From: Croceicoccus estronivorus
GTDB taxonomy: Bacteria; Pseudomonadota; Alphaproteobacteria; Sphingomonadales; Sphingomonadaceae
Reading direction: 5' to 3'
Length of the DNA: 64,000 nucleotides
Assembly (NCBI RefSeq): GCF_001625325.1
Contig: NZ_JRQQ01000006.1
Coordinates: 275,754 to 339,753 of the forward strand
Under the pieces are notes generated by a model. That model was given only the letters and a program-made list of their open reading frames with translations. It did no database searches and was not told the DNA's origin. The translations under genes were made by a program, and so were the position numbers. Of the stretch, positions 26,748 through 35,514 are shown in pieces. Positions within the stretch are counted from its first letter, which is position 1; the number at the start of each line of letters is the position of its first letter.

Positions 26748-28220
26748 CTAGACAAGGGGTTGCAGCGCGCGGGGGGCATTGTCGCCCCACGTCTCCACGT
26801 ACTGTGCGATCATCGTGCCCAGCCTTCTCAACGAAGGCGCGCGCAGTTCTATTTCGGCGTTGAGCAGGCGCAGCTGACTTGCTCCGCCGACGAATAGATG
26901 CGCGGGTCCCACATTAAGCGTCGTGGCGAGCCGCGCCAGCATCAGGATACGGAAGAACGTTAGCGTCTGTTCGGACGGCACGGTGCCGCCGGCCCGCGCA
27001 TAGGCGTGCATGACGCGCCCCCAGTCGAGCGTCCCGTGCGCCGCGTTGAATACGTAGCCGAGGTCCATACCGGCATGGCCGATCTGGGCGTTCTCCCAAT
27101 CCAGCAGGCACGCGAGCTCGCCGTCGTCCATCAACATGTTATGAAAGCCCACGTCGCCGTGGATGAGGCAGTTCGGGCCGAGGTCTTCGGGCAGATGTGC
27201 GGCCAGCCACTTCCATGCGCCCAGCGTCGCCGCCGAAGGCGCATGCGAATTGCGCGTCAGGAGGCCCATCATGTCGTCCACGTAGCGCCTGACCGCTTCG
27301 GCTCCCGACTGTTGCCAAAGATCGGTGCGGATCGATTCGGTGAGGTCGCCCAGTTCGACCATCGCCGGCAGCGAATGGAGACGCCCCAAGGTCTCGCCCA
27401 AGCGATCGTTCAGGCGCGGATCGAAGTGATCGGTGGCCCCTGCGAGGGTACCGATGGCCTTGCCTCGACTTCTTCGCATGACGATGAAATCGGGGCCCGG
27501 CAGCATCGCCGACCGGCTCTCCAGCCATAGCGCCTCGGGGGCTGGAAAGCCGTGGCGCTGCACGGCCCGGATCACGGCGTATTCATGGCGGACGCGATGG
27601 CAGGCCCCCGGCACCAGTTCCACCGAAGGATCGCGCCGGATGACAAATTCGCCCTCCAGCGCCCCGCCCTTGGCGCGAAAGAAATGGGTCTCCTTCCCGA
27701 AACCGCCCATCAGTGGATTGAAGGCTTCCAGCTCCAGCCGTGGATCCGCGAAACGCGTCCGCAGATATGCTTCGAAACCTTGCGCCGTTATCGCCTGCTC
27801 TTTCCCCCGAGCGGCGCCGATCTCCGCACCCAGCGCCCTATCCATCGCATCGGCCTCCATTCGGCAGAGCTGCGCGACCGCTGTGCCCCCCGGCGATCGC
27901 GAAGCCGAAACGTGTCGCTCCGCGGCACCAAGCAGCGACCTGGCGACGTCCCAGCCATTCGCGGCCGGAACGCCAGCGGAGCGGCGGTCCGCGGTTTCGT
28001 CATGCCGTTGGGCAGTGCCAGCCTCCAGCCCCGCCAGCGCCTCGATGGCGCACGCGCTCCCATGGCGCTCCCGCTCGAGCAAGAGTCGCAGTGCCGTTCG
28101 AAAGGCGAGTTTGCTCGACGTCAGGCCCGCTTCACCTTCGTCTGGAAACGCCATGCGCTCGCACGCCTGCAGCATCGCTTTGAGCAAGTGGCCTGCGGCA
28201 TCTGAACCGTGGCCGATCAT
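26748..28220 (-). CDS. APH-fold phosphotransferase family protein
   Basis: A 490-residue protein of the same build as the gene behind it: a helical N-terminal third, FNPLMGGFGKETHFF in the nucleotide-binding lobe, FIVMRRSRGKAIG as hinge, then HGDVGFHNMLMDDGELACLLDWENAQIGHAGMDLGYVFN as catalytic and metal-binding segments. It is closer to the gene at 34071-35504 (PLNGGFGKETHLF, MRRSRGQAGG, HGDIGFHNMLLDEGE) than to its immediate neighbour. It overlaps the stop of gene A as ATGA, showing coupled translation. The role is unknown, but the pairing with A and B genes in both modules suggests a joint pathway. Confidence 0.85.
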   Translation of the reverse strand: MIGHGSDAAGHLLKAMLQACERMAFPDEGEAGLTSSKLAFRTALRLLLERERHGSACAIEALAGLEAGTAQRHDETADRRSAGVPAANGWDVARSLLGAAERHVSASRSPGGTAVAQLCRMEADAMDRALGAEIGAARGKEQAITAQGFEAYLRTRFADPRLELEAFNPLMGGFGKETHFFRAKGGALEGEFVIRRDPSVELVPGACHRVRHEYAVIRAVQRHGFPAPEALWLESRSAMLPGPDFIVMRRSRGKAIGTLAGATDHFDPRLNDRLGETLGRLHSLPAMVELGDLTESIRTDLWQQSGAEAVRRYVDDMMGLLTRNSHAPSAATLGAWKWLAAHLPEDLGPNCLIHGDVGFHNMLMDDGELACLLDWENAQIGHAGMDLGYVFNAAHGTLDWGRVMHAYARAGGTVPSEQTLTFFRILMLARLATTLNVGPAHLFVGGASQLRLLNAEIELRAPSLRRLGTMIAQYVETWGDNAPRALQPLV

Positions 28221-29224
28221 TCGGGGAACGGACTCGGATTGAAGCTGCGTTCGCTCCAGCCGGGCCCTTCCGCGCCGTCGAGCCGCCAGATCACCGCTTC
28301 CTCGTTCGACGAGGCAGCATGGAAGCCGGGCATCACCCCCGGCGACTTGTCGTAAGGAGAGCAGAAGGCGGCGGGCATGCTTGCGACGAAGCGGACGATC
28401 TCGAAGGTCATCGCGCCCAGCTCGCTCTCCAAGGTGATGGCATAGGGCCTGGCGTGATCGCCCGGCCTATCCATGAAATCGATCGACTCCACCCGGGCCG
28501 GGTAGCGCTTTGCGCCATGCGTCAGGCTGGCCTTAGCCATCGGCTCGGCACCGCCGTGCACCGCCATGGAATAGACGTTGAAGGTCAGGTCCCTGTCAGG
28601 AAACCACCCTTGCGCCCAGCAGTGACGATGGAGCTGGGTGATCACGCGAATGCCGCGACTGTGGTCACGCTGTCCGAAAGCGGCGTTGATCGCATAAGTC
28701 TCGTTGCGATAGGCGATGGTTCCCGAAACTGATCCGACCTGCTCTACGTGCAGCTTGCCCGCGAGGTCTTCGGCGGCTCCCGCCTGGCCGCTCATATCCC
28801 ACGGCGGCGCGACGCCGTCGAAGAGAAGCTCGATCCGCAGGGGCCAGAGCGGCCGCGCCGTCGCGCCCCGCGCAAGAAGATCGGCCCGCGAGTCCAGGCT
28901 CGCAGGTCCGTCGAAGGCCAGCCGATAACGCTGCCCTTCCTCAATCACCGCGATCTCGAATAGCGATGCACGCATCCGGCGATCGTCGTCGCTACGGCCG
29001 AACGCCTTGTGATAGATGATCCGATCGCCCGGCAGAGCAAGCATGAAGAACTCGCGCCAGACCGTCGGTTCGAGCGGCCATCGTCCCAGCTGGCTGGCCA
29101 GCGCAACGCCGCTGGCGGGGTCGCTGATCATGAACGCGTAGTTTTCGCTCCACATCGGGACTGCGGGAAACGATGCCAATGGATAGTCATCAAGCATCGC
29201 CGATTTGGTCACGCTTTTCATCAT
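28217..29224 (-). CDS. uncharacterised protein 'A' of module 1
   Basis: A 335-residue protein lacking signal peptide or membrane segments. It is paralogous to 35515-36495: MWSENYAFMISD, PTVWREFFML, WDMSGQAGAAEDLAGKLHVEQVGSVSGT, QRDHSRG, HCWAQGWF, DRDLTFNVYSM and GWSERSFN all have counterparts. It shares with the B family a mostly beta pattern and a conserved DHS block, hinting that A and B are related folds. It heads the minus-strand module A-APH-APH-B and is divergent from the TonB receptor gene across a region holding a 25-bp dyad. I do not recognise a characterised homologue. Confidence 0.8.
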   Translation of the reverse strand: MMKSVTKSAMLDDYPLASFPAVPMWSENYAFMISDPASGVALASQLGRWPLEPTVWREFFMLALPGDRIIYHKAFGRSDDDRRMRASLFEIAVIEEGQRYRLAFDGPASLDSRADLLARGATARPLWPLRIELLFDGVAPPWDMSGQAGAAEDLAGKLHVEQVGSVSGTIAYRNETYAINAAFGQRDHSRGIRVITQLHRHCWAQGWFPDRDLTFNVYSMAVHGGAEPMAKASLTHGAKRYPARVESIDFMDRPGDHARPYAITLESELGAMTFEIVRFVASMPAAFCSPYDKSPGVMPGFHAASSNEEAVIWRLDGAEGPGWSERSFNPSPFPE

Positions 29225-29335
29225 TCTTGCAACCTGCTCCCTCCAACTTCTTTACGAGCCCCGCTCGTCTCCCAGTGACTCGTTGCATGTGACGATAATC
29301 GGCACGCAACGGCGGTAAACACATTTTGAAATAAA

Positions 29336-29360
29336 ATCGACATTTTTATCTTTAGTCGAT
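29336..29360. promoter_or_regulatory. ATCGA-N15-TCGAT dyad, site 2
   Basis: Perfect 5-bp arms with a 15-bp spacer, in the 254-bp region between module 1 (minus strand) and the TonB receptor gene (plus strand). It overlaps AT-rich DNA suited to divergent promoters. The same architecture is seen at four other promoters. Confidence 0.6.
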
Positions 29361-29478
29361 AATTGTATTGACACAACGCCATGTCGCATCAATATGGCAA
29401 AGCTGAGGGTAGGGCTCCATCGCACGCACGAGGGCACCTTCAGGGTTTATCAGAATTGCGAGGGGGAGGTACTGAGAG

Positions 29479-31635
29479 ATGAGGAGCTTGATCATAGCCG
29501 CCATGGTCGGGTCGGCGCTCACGCCGGTTGGTGCGATGGCCCAGGGCGTCGAGGCGGCGGAAGCCCCCGAAACCGCCGGGGACATCATCGTCACCGCGCA
29601 GCGGCGCGAACAGCGCCTGACCGACGTGCCGATCTCGATCAGCGCGATTTCGCAGGAAACGATGCAGAACCAGCAGATCAAGACGACGCTGGACCTGCCC
29701 AAGCTCGTTCCTGGCGTCGAGGTATCGCATAATGGCGTGTGGGTGACGCCGACGATCCGCGGCGTCGGCAGCCGCGTGGGCGAGAACAGCGTTGCGCAGT
29801 ATATCGACGGCGTTTACATCCCGAACCCGGTGAGCGCGCTAAGCGAGTTCGCGGCGGTCGAGCGGGTCGAAGTGCTGAAGGGTCCGCAGGGCACCCTGTT
29901 CGGCCGCAATGCCACCGGCGGCGCGATAACCATCATCACGCCCGATCCCAAGATCGGCGAGGTCGAAGCGCAGGGCAGCGCCTTCCTCGAGGAGCGCAAC
30001 GGGTGGGGCGGGACGGGCTACGTCAGCCTGCCGATCGGTGACAAGTTCGCTCTCAGCATCTCGGGCAACTATCGGGAATCCGATGGTTGGATCAAGATGG
30101 GCGTCAACAACATCGTCGGCGGGTCGCAGCCCGTGCCGGCCGGAACCCCGCTGAATGCCGTGAAGCATTCGGGCCAGCGCGTGAAGCTGCGTTTCAACCC
30201 CGATGCGGATTTCGATGCGATTCTGACCTTCTGGCACGGAAAGCTCAACGATTCCGGGGCAACAGTCTATCCGGCGATATCCAACCAGTTGCTGGGCGGC
30301 GATGTCGACCTGCCGCCCTACCGGGCCTTCGTCGGCTTCGTCCCGACCAATGACGTGGAGTTCACGCAATACTCGCTGAAATGGACCAAGCACTTCGGCG
30401 ACACCAGCCTCCAGTCGACTACCGCCTATCGCAAGGACGACAACTTCATCAACGTCGATGTTTCGCAATCGACGATCGCACCGGTGCAGGCGACCTGGGC
30501 TTCTACGCAGAAGACCTTCTCGCAGGAATTCGTCCTCAACAGCAAGATCGGCCCACTGGACGCAGTCGCCGGCCTGTTTATCTACGACGACAGATTCGTG
30601 AAGGAATACATCGGCGCCTTCCATCACCAGGACACGTTCTCGGTAGCGCCATTCATCGATCTGACCTACAATATCACCGACAACCTCCGCGTCATCGGTG
30701 GCCTGCGCTATACCTACGAAAAGCGTTCGTTCACCTATGACGCCTTCGACGGCAGCGTGTTCTTCAAATCCGACAAGAGCTACAACAACATCTCACCACG
30801 TGCCGTCGTCCAGTACGATCTCGACGATCGATCCAACGTCTATGCGTCGTTCAGCCAGGGCTACAAAAGCGGGCTTTTCAATACCGATGCGACGGGTCTC
30901 GTTTCGCCTGACGACCTTGCTGCGCAGCCGCTCAATGCCGAGAAGCTGACCGCTTACGAGATCGGCTACAAGCGCGGCAGCCGCTTCCTGAACCTCAGCC
31001 TCGCCGGGTTTTTCTATAAGTGGGAGAACATCCAGACCAACCGCTACGTCAATGGCAACACGGTCGCACAGAATGCCGCCGAGGGCGAGATCTACGGCGG
31101 CGAGTTCCAGCTGACGGTCAATCCCACCAACTACCTCAGCATCTTCGTCAACGGGGCGGTGATGCACGGCCGCTTCACCAAATTCCCGGACGGGAACGCG
31201 AGCGTCCAAGGAACCGCGGGCGATCTCTATGACCTTAACAACCCGGTCGATCCGCTCGTCGTGAACGTGTCGCAAGACTGGAAGGGACTCCGCCTGCTCA
31301 ATGCGCCCGATCTCAGCATCAATGGCGGCTTCAATCTCGATATTCCGGTCGGCAACGGCACGCTGACGTTGACGCCAAACGTCAAGTATTCGAGCCGCTT
31401 CGCCTCCAACGGCATCCTCCTCGACACCTCGGGTAAGAACCTCCTGGAACGCGGTTCCGAAGTGCTGGTGGACATGTCGGTCGGCTACAAGATCGGTCAG
31501 TTCAAGGTTTCGGCCTACGCCCGCAATCTGCTGGACAACAACTTCTATTCCGAACCCAACTACAATGCCCTCGGCTACTACGGCCTGTGGAACGAACCGC
31601 GCACGATCGGCGCACGGATCGAATTCAAATACTGA
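29479..31635 (+). CDS. TonB-dependent outer-membrane receptor
   Basis: A 718-residue receptor. A signal peptide (MRSLIIAAMVGSAL... cleaved after AMA or nearby) is followed by the TonB box DIIVTAQRREQ, the plug domain (PGVEVSHNG, TPTIRGVGSR, VERVEVLKGPQGTLFGRNATGGAITI) and a long beta-barrel ending in the outer-membrane signature IGARIEFKY. A GGGGAGG ribosome site precedes ATG 29479. This sphingomonad receptor type takes up aromatic or terpenoid substrates rather than siderophores in many catabolic clusters. It sits between two related four-gene modules and ends at a strong terminator. Confidence 0.93.
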   Translation: MRSLIIAAMVGSALTPVGAMAQGVEAAEAPETAGDIIVTAQRREQRLTDVPISISAISQETMQNQQIKTTLDLPKLVPGVEVSHNGVWVTPTIRGVGSRVGENSVAQYIDGVYIPNPVSALSEFAAVERVEVLKGPQGTLFGRNATGGAITIITPDPKIGEVEAQGSAFLEERNGWGGTGYVSLPIGDKFALSISGNYRESDGWIKMGVNNIVGGSQPVPAGTPLNAVKHSGQRVKLRFNPDADFDAILTFWHGKLNDSGATVYPAISNQLLGGDVDLPPYRAFVGFVPTNDVEFTQYSLKWTKHFGDTSLQSTTAYRKDDNFINVDVSQSTIAPVQATWASTQKTFSQEFVLNSKIGPLDAVAGLFIYDDRFVKEYIGAFHHQDTFSVAPFIDLTYNITDNLRVIGGLRYTYEKRSFTYDAFDGSVFFKSDKSYNNISPRAVVQYDLDDRSNVYASFSQGYKSGLFNTDATGLVSPDDLAAQPLNAEKLTAYEIGYKRGSRFLNLSLAGFFYKWENIQTNRYVNGNTVAQNAAEGEIYGGEFQLTVNPTNYLSIFVNGAVMHGRFTKFPDGNASVQGTAGDLYDLNNPVDPLVVNVSQDWKGLRLLNAPDLSINGGFNLDIPVGNGTLTLTPNVKYSSRFASNGILLDTSGKNLLERGSEVLVDMSVGYKIGQFKVSAYARNLLDNNFYSEPNYNALGYYGLWNEPRTIGARIEFKY

Positions 31636-31662
31636 GCCGGGAACACGGGACCCGGACACGTT

Positions 31663-31690
31663 AAAGCCCCGCCGAACGGCGGGGCTTTTT
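31663..31690. terminator. bidirectional rho-independent terminator
   Basis: AAAGCCCCGCC (31663-31673), a GAAC loop, and GGCGGGGCTTT (31678-31688) form an 11-bp GC-rich stem followed by a T run; the A run on the other side gives the opposite strand a T tract as well. It lies between the TonB receptor and the convergent module 2 operon and can end both. Confidence 0.9.
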
Positions 31691-31747
31691 GCATGACCTT
31701 ATGTGCATGGCTGTTCCGGTTCGGGAGTCCGGCTCGCGCCCTCTTCC

Positions 31748-32944
31748 CTATTCGAACCCGTAGGGACGATAGCGACCGTTGATCCAGTGCTCGACATGTG
31801 CGGCGCCCCTGCCGACCGTGCCGTCCGGGCCTGTCACCCTGACCGCGCAGAGATAGACCATTCCTTGGACCTTCGAGCTGCCGGCTCCGAACATGTCGGT
31901 TGAATCTTCGGCTGCCTGGTAGGGTTTGTAGTCGATCGGCTGCACGGAGAAGTCGAAGCTGTCGCTCTCCAACGCCAGTTCCTCGGACCCGTGATAGGTG
32001 TGAACGTTTCCGCCGTCCTTCCAGCCACCGGGAAAGTAGCCACTGGTCTGGGCGATCCAAGGCGGCGACACGACGTCGAATTCAATGGTCCACGCTCCGC
32101 CTGCGGTGTCAGTGATCGCCATCGTGACCGAGTCCAGCAGCCGTGTGCCGTTCCGATAGGTTGCCGTGTGGGCGGCGGTCGCGATTTCGAACTGCCGGTC
32201 CCATCCGGCGAACAGCGAGCCGCCCAGCGCGGTTCCGAACACGTCCGAAAAATCGCGCTGAACACCGTCGGCATCCTCGTGCAGATGGAAGAAGCCGCTG
32301 AAGGGATCGGCCCGCAGGATGATCCAGAAGCGCAATGCCCGTTGCAGTCCCGGCGCCAGCTTGGGGGGCAGCCATTTGGGATCGGGCGATAGCGGCAGGC
32401 GCTCGGCGTAGAGGCCCCACGAATGGTCGCGCGCGCAGCTCCAGCCGGAGGGGTCGACCATCCACTCGCGTTCGCCTAGCTTGATCCGCCCCTCCGGTCT
32501 GCCGGCTTGGCAGTAGCGGCTTTGATCGGTGGTGCGGCGCATCCTGTTTTCCGCTAGGTGGTGCTCTTCCAGCACGGCCGGGGAAACGCCGGTCCAGACC
32601 AGATCGAAGCTCAGCCCCGTCTCGTTTTCAGCCAGCGACACCCGAAGTTTCTTCAAGGGCTCGACGACCTCGACCGCGAAGGGGCCAACGACGGTGCGCA
32701 TGTCCTGACGCCAGCAACGGCTGAACCGCGTCGTATGCTGCTTGCCGGCGACATTGAGGATTGCAAATCCGCCGATGATGTCGGAATTGGGGTTTACCCG
32801 GTAGCCCACCGCGAGAAAGACTTTCTCCTCCGGACTGAAGAAGCCGAAATAGCAGCCGTCATCCCACGAAAAATCCGTCGAGGGGATGTTCGCGAAGGTG
32901 TGCGAGGTCTGATGGACCGGGAACTCGTCGTAAGGGCTCAACAT
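31748..32944 (-). CDS. uncharacterised protein 'B' of module 2
   Basis: A 398-residue paralogue of 24065-25273. The shared blocks occur in the same order and the two look highly similar along their whole length. MLSPYDEFPVHQTSHTF fixes the start at 32944; the upstream frame runs into the oxidoreductase gene and shows no similarity. It is the last gene of module 2, ending at a terminator. As with its partner I see no catalytic signature. Retention in both modules next to a TonB receptor argues for a specific role with the same or a related compound. Confidence 0.8.
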   Translation of the reverse strand: MLSPYDEFPVHQTSHTFANIPSTDFSWDDGCYFGFFSPEEKVFLAVGYRVNPNSDIIGGFAILNVAGKQHTTRFSRCWRQDMRTVVGPFAVEVVEPLKKLRVSLAENETGLSFDLVWTGVSPAVLEEHHLAENRMRRTTDQSRYCQAGRPEGRIKLGEREWMVDPSGWSCARDHSWGLYAERLPLSPDPKWLPPKLAPGLQRALRFWIILRADPFSGFFHLHEDADGVQRDFSDVFGTALGGSLFAGWDRQFEIATAAHTATYRNGTRLLDSVTMAITDTAGGAWTIEFDVVSPPWIAQTSGYFPGGWKDGGNVHTYHGSEELALESDSFDFSVQPIDYKPYQAAEDSTDMFGAGSSKVQGMVYLCAVRVTGPDGTVGRGAAHVEHWINGRYRPYGFE

Positions 32945-32964
32945 CGCAGTTTTCCTGGTTCTGG

Positions 32965-34074
32965 CTAGTAGTAGGTCGCCACGGCTTCGGCCGTGTAGGC
33001 TCGCAGTTCGTCGATGCGGTTGTCGCGGATCTTGCGCGCCCACTCCCAGTCCTGAAGCAGCGCCCGGCCGACTGCGACGAGATCGAAGTCGCCGCGATCA
33101 AGCATTCGCAGAAGCTGGGTGAGCGGCGAAGGCGCCGCGGGCGTTCCGGCTTCGAGATAGTTCGTCGATATCGAATCGGTGCTGAGCCCCACCGAGCCGA
33201 CGGTGATGGTCGGCTTGCCGCCGATCGCCTTGACCCAACCCGCCAGGTTCCGGTCGCTGTCGGCAAACTCCGGTTCCCAGAAACGCCGCTGCGAGCAATG
33301 GAATATCGAGACGCCGGCATCGACCAGCGGCTCCACCAGACCGGTGAGCTCGGCCGGGCTTTCCGCATGTTTGTAGTCGTAGGCTTCGTACTTGAACTGC
33401 GAGATGCGCAGAATCAGCGGAAAGTCCGGGCCGACGCGCCGCCGGCACTCGGCGATGATCTCGGCGGCAAAGCGCGTCCTCGCGCGCAGGTCGCCGCCAT
33501 ATGCGTCGCGGCGCAAGTTCGTGCGGGCCCACAGGAACTGATCGATAAGATAGCCGTGGGCGCCATGGAACTCGACCGCATCGAAGCCCGCCGCCTTCGC
33601 ATTGACCACGCCCGAGGCATAGGCATCGATGACGGCATCGATCTCGGCCTGGGTCATCGGCTCTCCCACCGTCACCCCTTCCCGATAAAAGCCCGAAGGG
33701 CTGAGTATGCGTTCGGGACGGCTGTCGCTGGTCGAATCCGAGGCGAGCGAACCGACATGCCAGAGCTGCGCTGCGATCTTCGCGCCCGTCGCGTGGACTT
33801 GGTCGACCACGCGTGCCCAGGCCGCCAACGCCGCTTCACCATATATGTGCGGAACATCGCGCGCGTTCGACGCGGACGGATGATCGATCCAGATTCCTTC
33901 GGTCACGATCAAGCCGACGGCGGCAGAGGCGCGCCGCACGTAGTAGTCGGCCACGTTCTGGCCGACGATCCCGTCGGGCGCCATGCGACGGGTCATCGGC
34001 GCCATGACTATGCGATTCGGCAGCGCGATACCGGCGGCTTCGGTCGGCGTGAAGAGCGCGGCGACTTCCGTCAC
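32965..34074 (-). CDS. Old Yellow Enzyme-family NADH:flavin oxidoreductase
   Basis: A 369-residue FMN TIM barrel. LPNRIVMAPMTRRMAPDG at the N-terminus, IAAQLWHVGSLA, and the active-site FDAVEFHGAHGYLIDQFLWARTNLRRDAYGG followed by R-rich FAAEIIAECRR are the OYE hallmarks; FDLVAVGRALLQDWEW binds the FMN phosphate. It starts with GTG, overlapping the phosphotransferase stop (GTGA). The family reduces activated C=C bonds of enones using NAD(P)H. In module 2 it occupies the slot that a second phosphotransferase has in module 1. Confidence 0.88.
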   Translation of the reverse strand: MTEVAALFTPTEAAGIALPNRIVMAPMTRRMAPDGIVGQNVADYYVRRASAAVGLIVTEGIWIDHPSASNARDVPHIYGEAALAAWARVVDQVHATGAKIAAQLWHVGSLASDSTSDSRPERILSPSGFYREGVTVGEPMTQAEIDAVIDAYASGVVNAKAAGFDAVEFHGAHGYLIDQFLWARTNLRRDAYGGDLRARTRFAAEIIAECRRRVGPDFPLILRISQFKYEAYDYKHAESPAELTGLVEPLVDAGVSIFHCSQRRFWEPEFADSDRNLAGWVKAIGGKPTITVGSVGLSTDSISTNYLEAGTPAAPSPLTQLLRMLDRGDFDLVAVGRALLQDWEWARKIRDNRIDELRAYTAEAVATYY

Positions 34075-35504
34075 TCTCCGAACTCCTGCTGATAGGCCGA
34101 TATCATTCCGCCAAGCGACTTGAGGATGTGCGGGCGGAAGTAGAAGTCGCCCGATAGCAGGCGCAGGTCCGAAACTTCTCCCGCGAAGAGTTTCGCGCTT
34201 GCCAAGTTGGTGCTGACGGCGTTGCGCGCCTGCATGAAGATGCGGAAGAACTCGAAGTGCCGCCGAGGGATCGCGGGTCCGCCCGCCGCCTCGTAAGCCC
34301 GGATGACGCGGGACCAGTCGAGGTCGTTACCGCCTGCGTTGAAGGCATATGCGAGGTCTTCGCCGGGATGGCCGATGTGGGCGAATTCCCAATCGAGCAC
34401 GGCAACGAGCTCGCCTTCGTCGAGAAGCATGTTGTGGAACCCGATATCGCCGTGCACGAGCGTAGCAACGATATCGCTTTCGGGCACGTTCGCGAGCAGC
34501 CAGCGGAATATCGCAACCGTCGCCGGAGAATGCGTATGGGGCGCGTTGCGAAACATGGCGAGATAGTTTTCAAGATAGGCCCGGGTGGCGACATGCGCGG
34601 GGACACCCCACAGATCAGCCCTGATCGACTCGGTCAGATCACCCAGCGATGTCAGCGGCGGCAGGCCGTGCAGCGTAGCCATGACCCGGCCGAGCTGATC
34701 GTTCAGGGTCGAGTCCGGCGCTTTGTCCGCACCGAACAGGTTGCCCCCAGCTTGCCCCCGGCTGCGCCGCATGATGATAAAATCGCCACCGGCTATCTCC
34801 GGATGCTCGCAGTCCAACCACAAGACTTCGGGCGTCTCGAAACCCGCGTCACCCGCAGCCTTGATGACGGCAAACTCCGCAGCAACCTTATGGCAGGCAT
34901 TGGGGATAAGTTGGACCACCATGTCGCGTCGCATGACGAAGTCGCCCGTGAGGGCGGTGCCGGCCACCGAAAAGAGATGCGTCTCCTTGCCGAACCCCCC
35001 GTTGAGCGGGCTGCAAACAACGACGCTGAGAGTGTCGTCGTTCAAATAGCGCCGCAAGTATGCCGTCAGCCGCTCGGCGTTCACCTCGTCGGCCATCGTA
35101 CCGCCTTCACCGCATTCGGCCATGGCAGACAGGAGATCGTCCGCTTCCCAGGTGCACAGCGCCTGAAGCTGGTGAGGGTCCAGCGGCGCTTCGGATTTCG
35201 CAAGCTGCGCCTCCGAGCGCGCCAGGATGCCGGTCGCCGCGGCTTCCGCGGCATCCAGCGAGTTGCCGATCTGCGGCGCACCTGTCGCATCGGGCCCCTC
35301 CAGTCCGATGGCAGCAAGACCGGCCAGGCGCGCCCGCACCCCTTCCGCCCCGTTTCGTTCGCGCGCGGCCAGAGCGCGCAATGCTGCCGCGAAGAGCCCT
35401 CGGCTGGACAGCGGTCCTTCGCTAGCATCGCCATCGATGCGGACACGCGGAGTCGCTTCCACTAGCGCGGACAGCAATGCGGACGTACGGCTAGTCTCGG
35501 TCAT
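34071..35504 (-). CDS. APH-fold phosphotransferase family protein
   Basis: A 477-residue homologue of 26748-28220 with the same nucleotide-lobe block CSPLNGGFGKETHLF, hinge FIIMRRSRGQAGG, Brenner motif HGDIGFHNMLLDEGE and metal-binding VLDWEFAHIGHPGEDLAYAFN. MTETSRTSALL at 35504 is chosen as start because AGGAGA precedes it; the frame is open 40 codons further, inside the A gene. It lies 10 bp after gene A and overlaps the OYE gene. The function is as uncertain as for the module 1 enzymes: a small-molecule kinase of unknown substrate, not a resistance gene. Confidence 0.85.
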   Translation of the reverse strand: MTETSRTSALLSALVEATPRVRIDGDASEGPLSSRGLFAAALRALAARERNGAEGVRARLAGLAAIGLEGPDATGAPQIGNSLDAAEAAATGILARSEAQLAKSEAPLDPHQLQALCTWEADDLLSAMAECGEGGTMADEVNAERLTAYLRRYLNDDTLSVVVCSPLNGGFGKETHLFSVAGTALTGDFVMRRDMVVQLIPNACHKVAAEFAVIKAAGDAGFETPEVLWLDCEHPEIAGGDFIIMRRSRGQAGGNLFGADKAPDSTLNDQLGRVMATLHGLPPLTSLGDLTESIRADLWGVPAHVATRAYLENYLAMFRNAPHTHSPATVAIFRWLLANVPESDIVATLVHGDIGFHNMLLDEGELVAVLDWEFAHIGHPGEDLAYAFNAGGNDLDWSRVIRAYEAAGGPAIPRRHFEFFRIFMQARNAVSTNLASAKLFAGEVSDLRLLSGDFYFRPHILKSLGGMISAYQQEFGE

Positions 35505-35514
35505 GCCAAATCTC

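Noticed and set aside
34257..35465. A 402-codon plus-strand frame
   Set aside because: Antisense to the phosphotransferase gene, which has the Brenner motif and a good ribosome site; the product is Arg-rich and featureless.
25284..35504. Aminoglycoside resistance genes (three APH-fold proteins)
   Set aside because: They share the kinase fold and HGD motif but have long N-terminal regions and a catabolic context; resistance is not implied.
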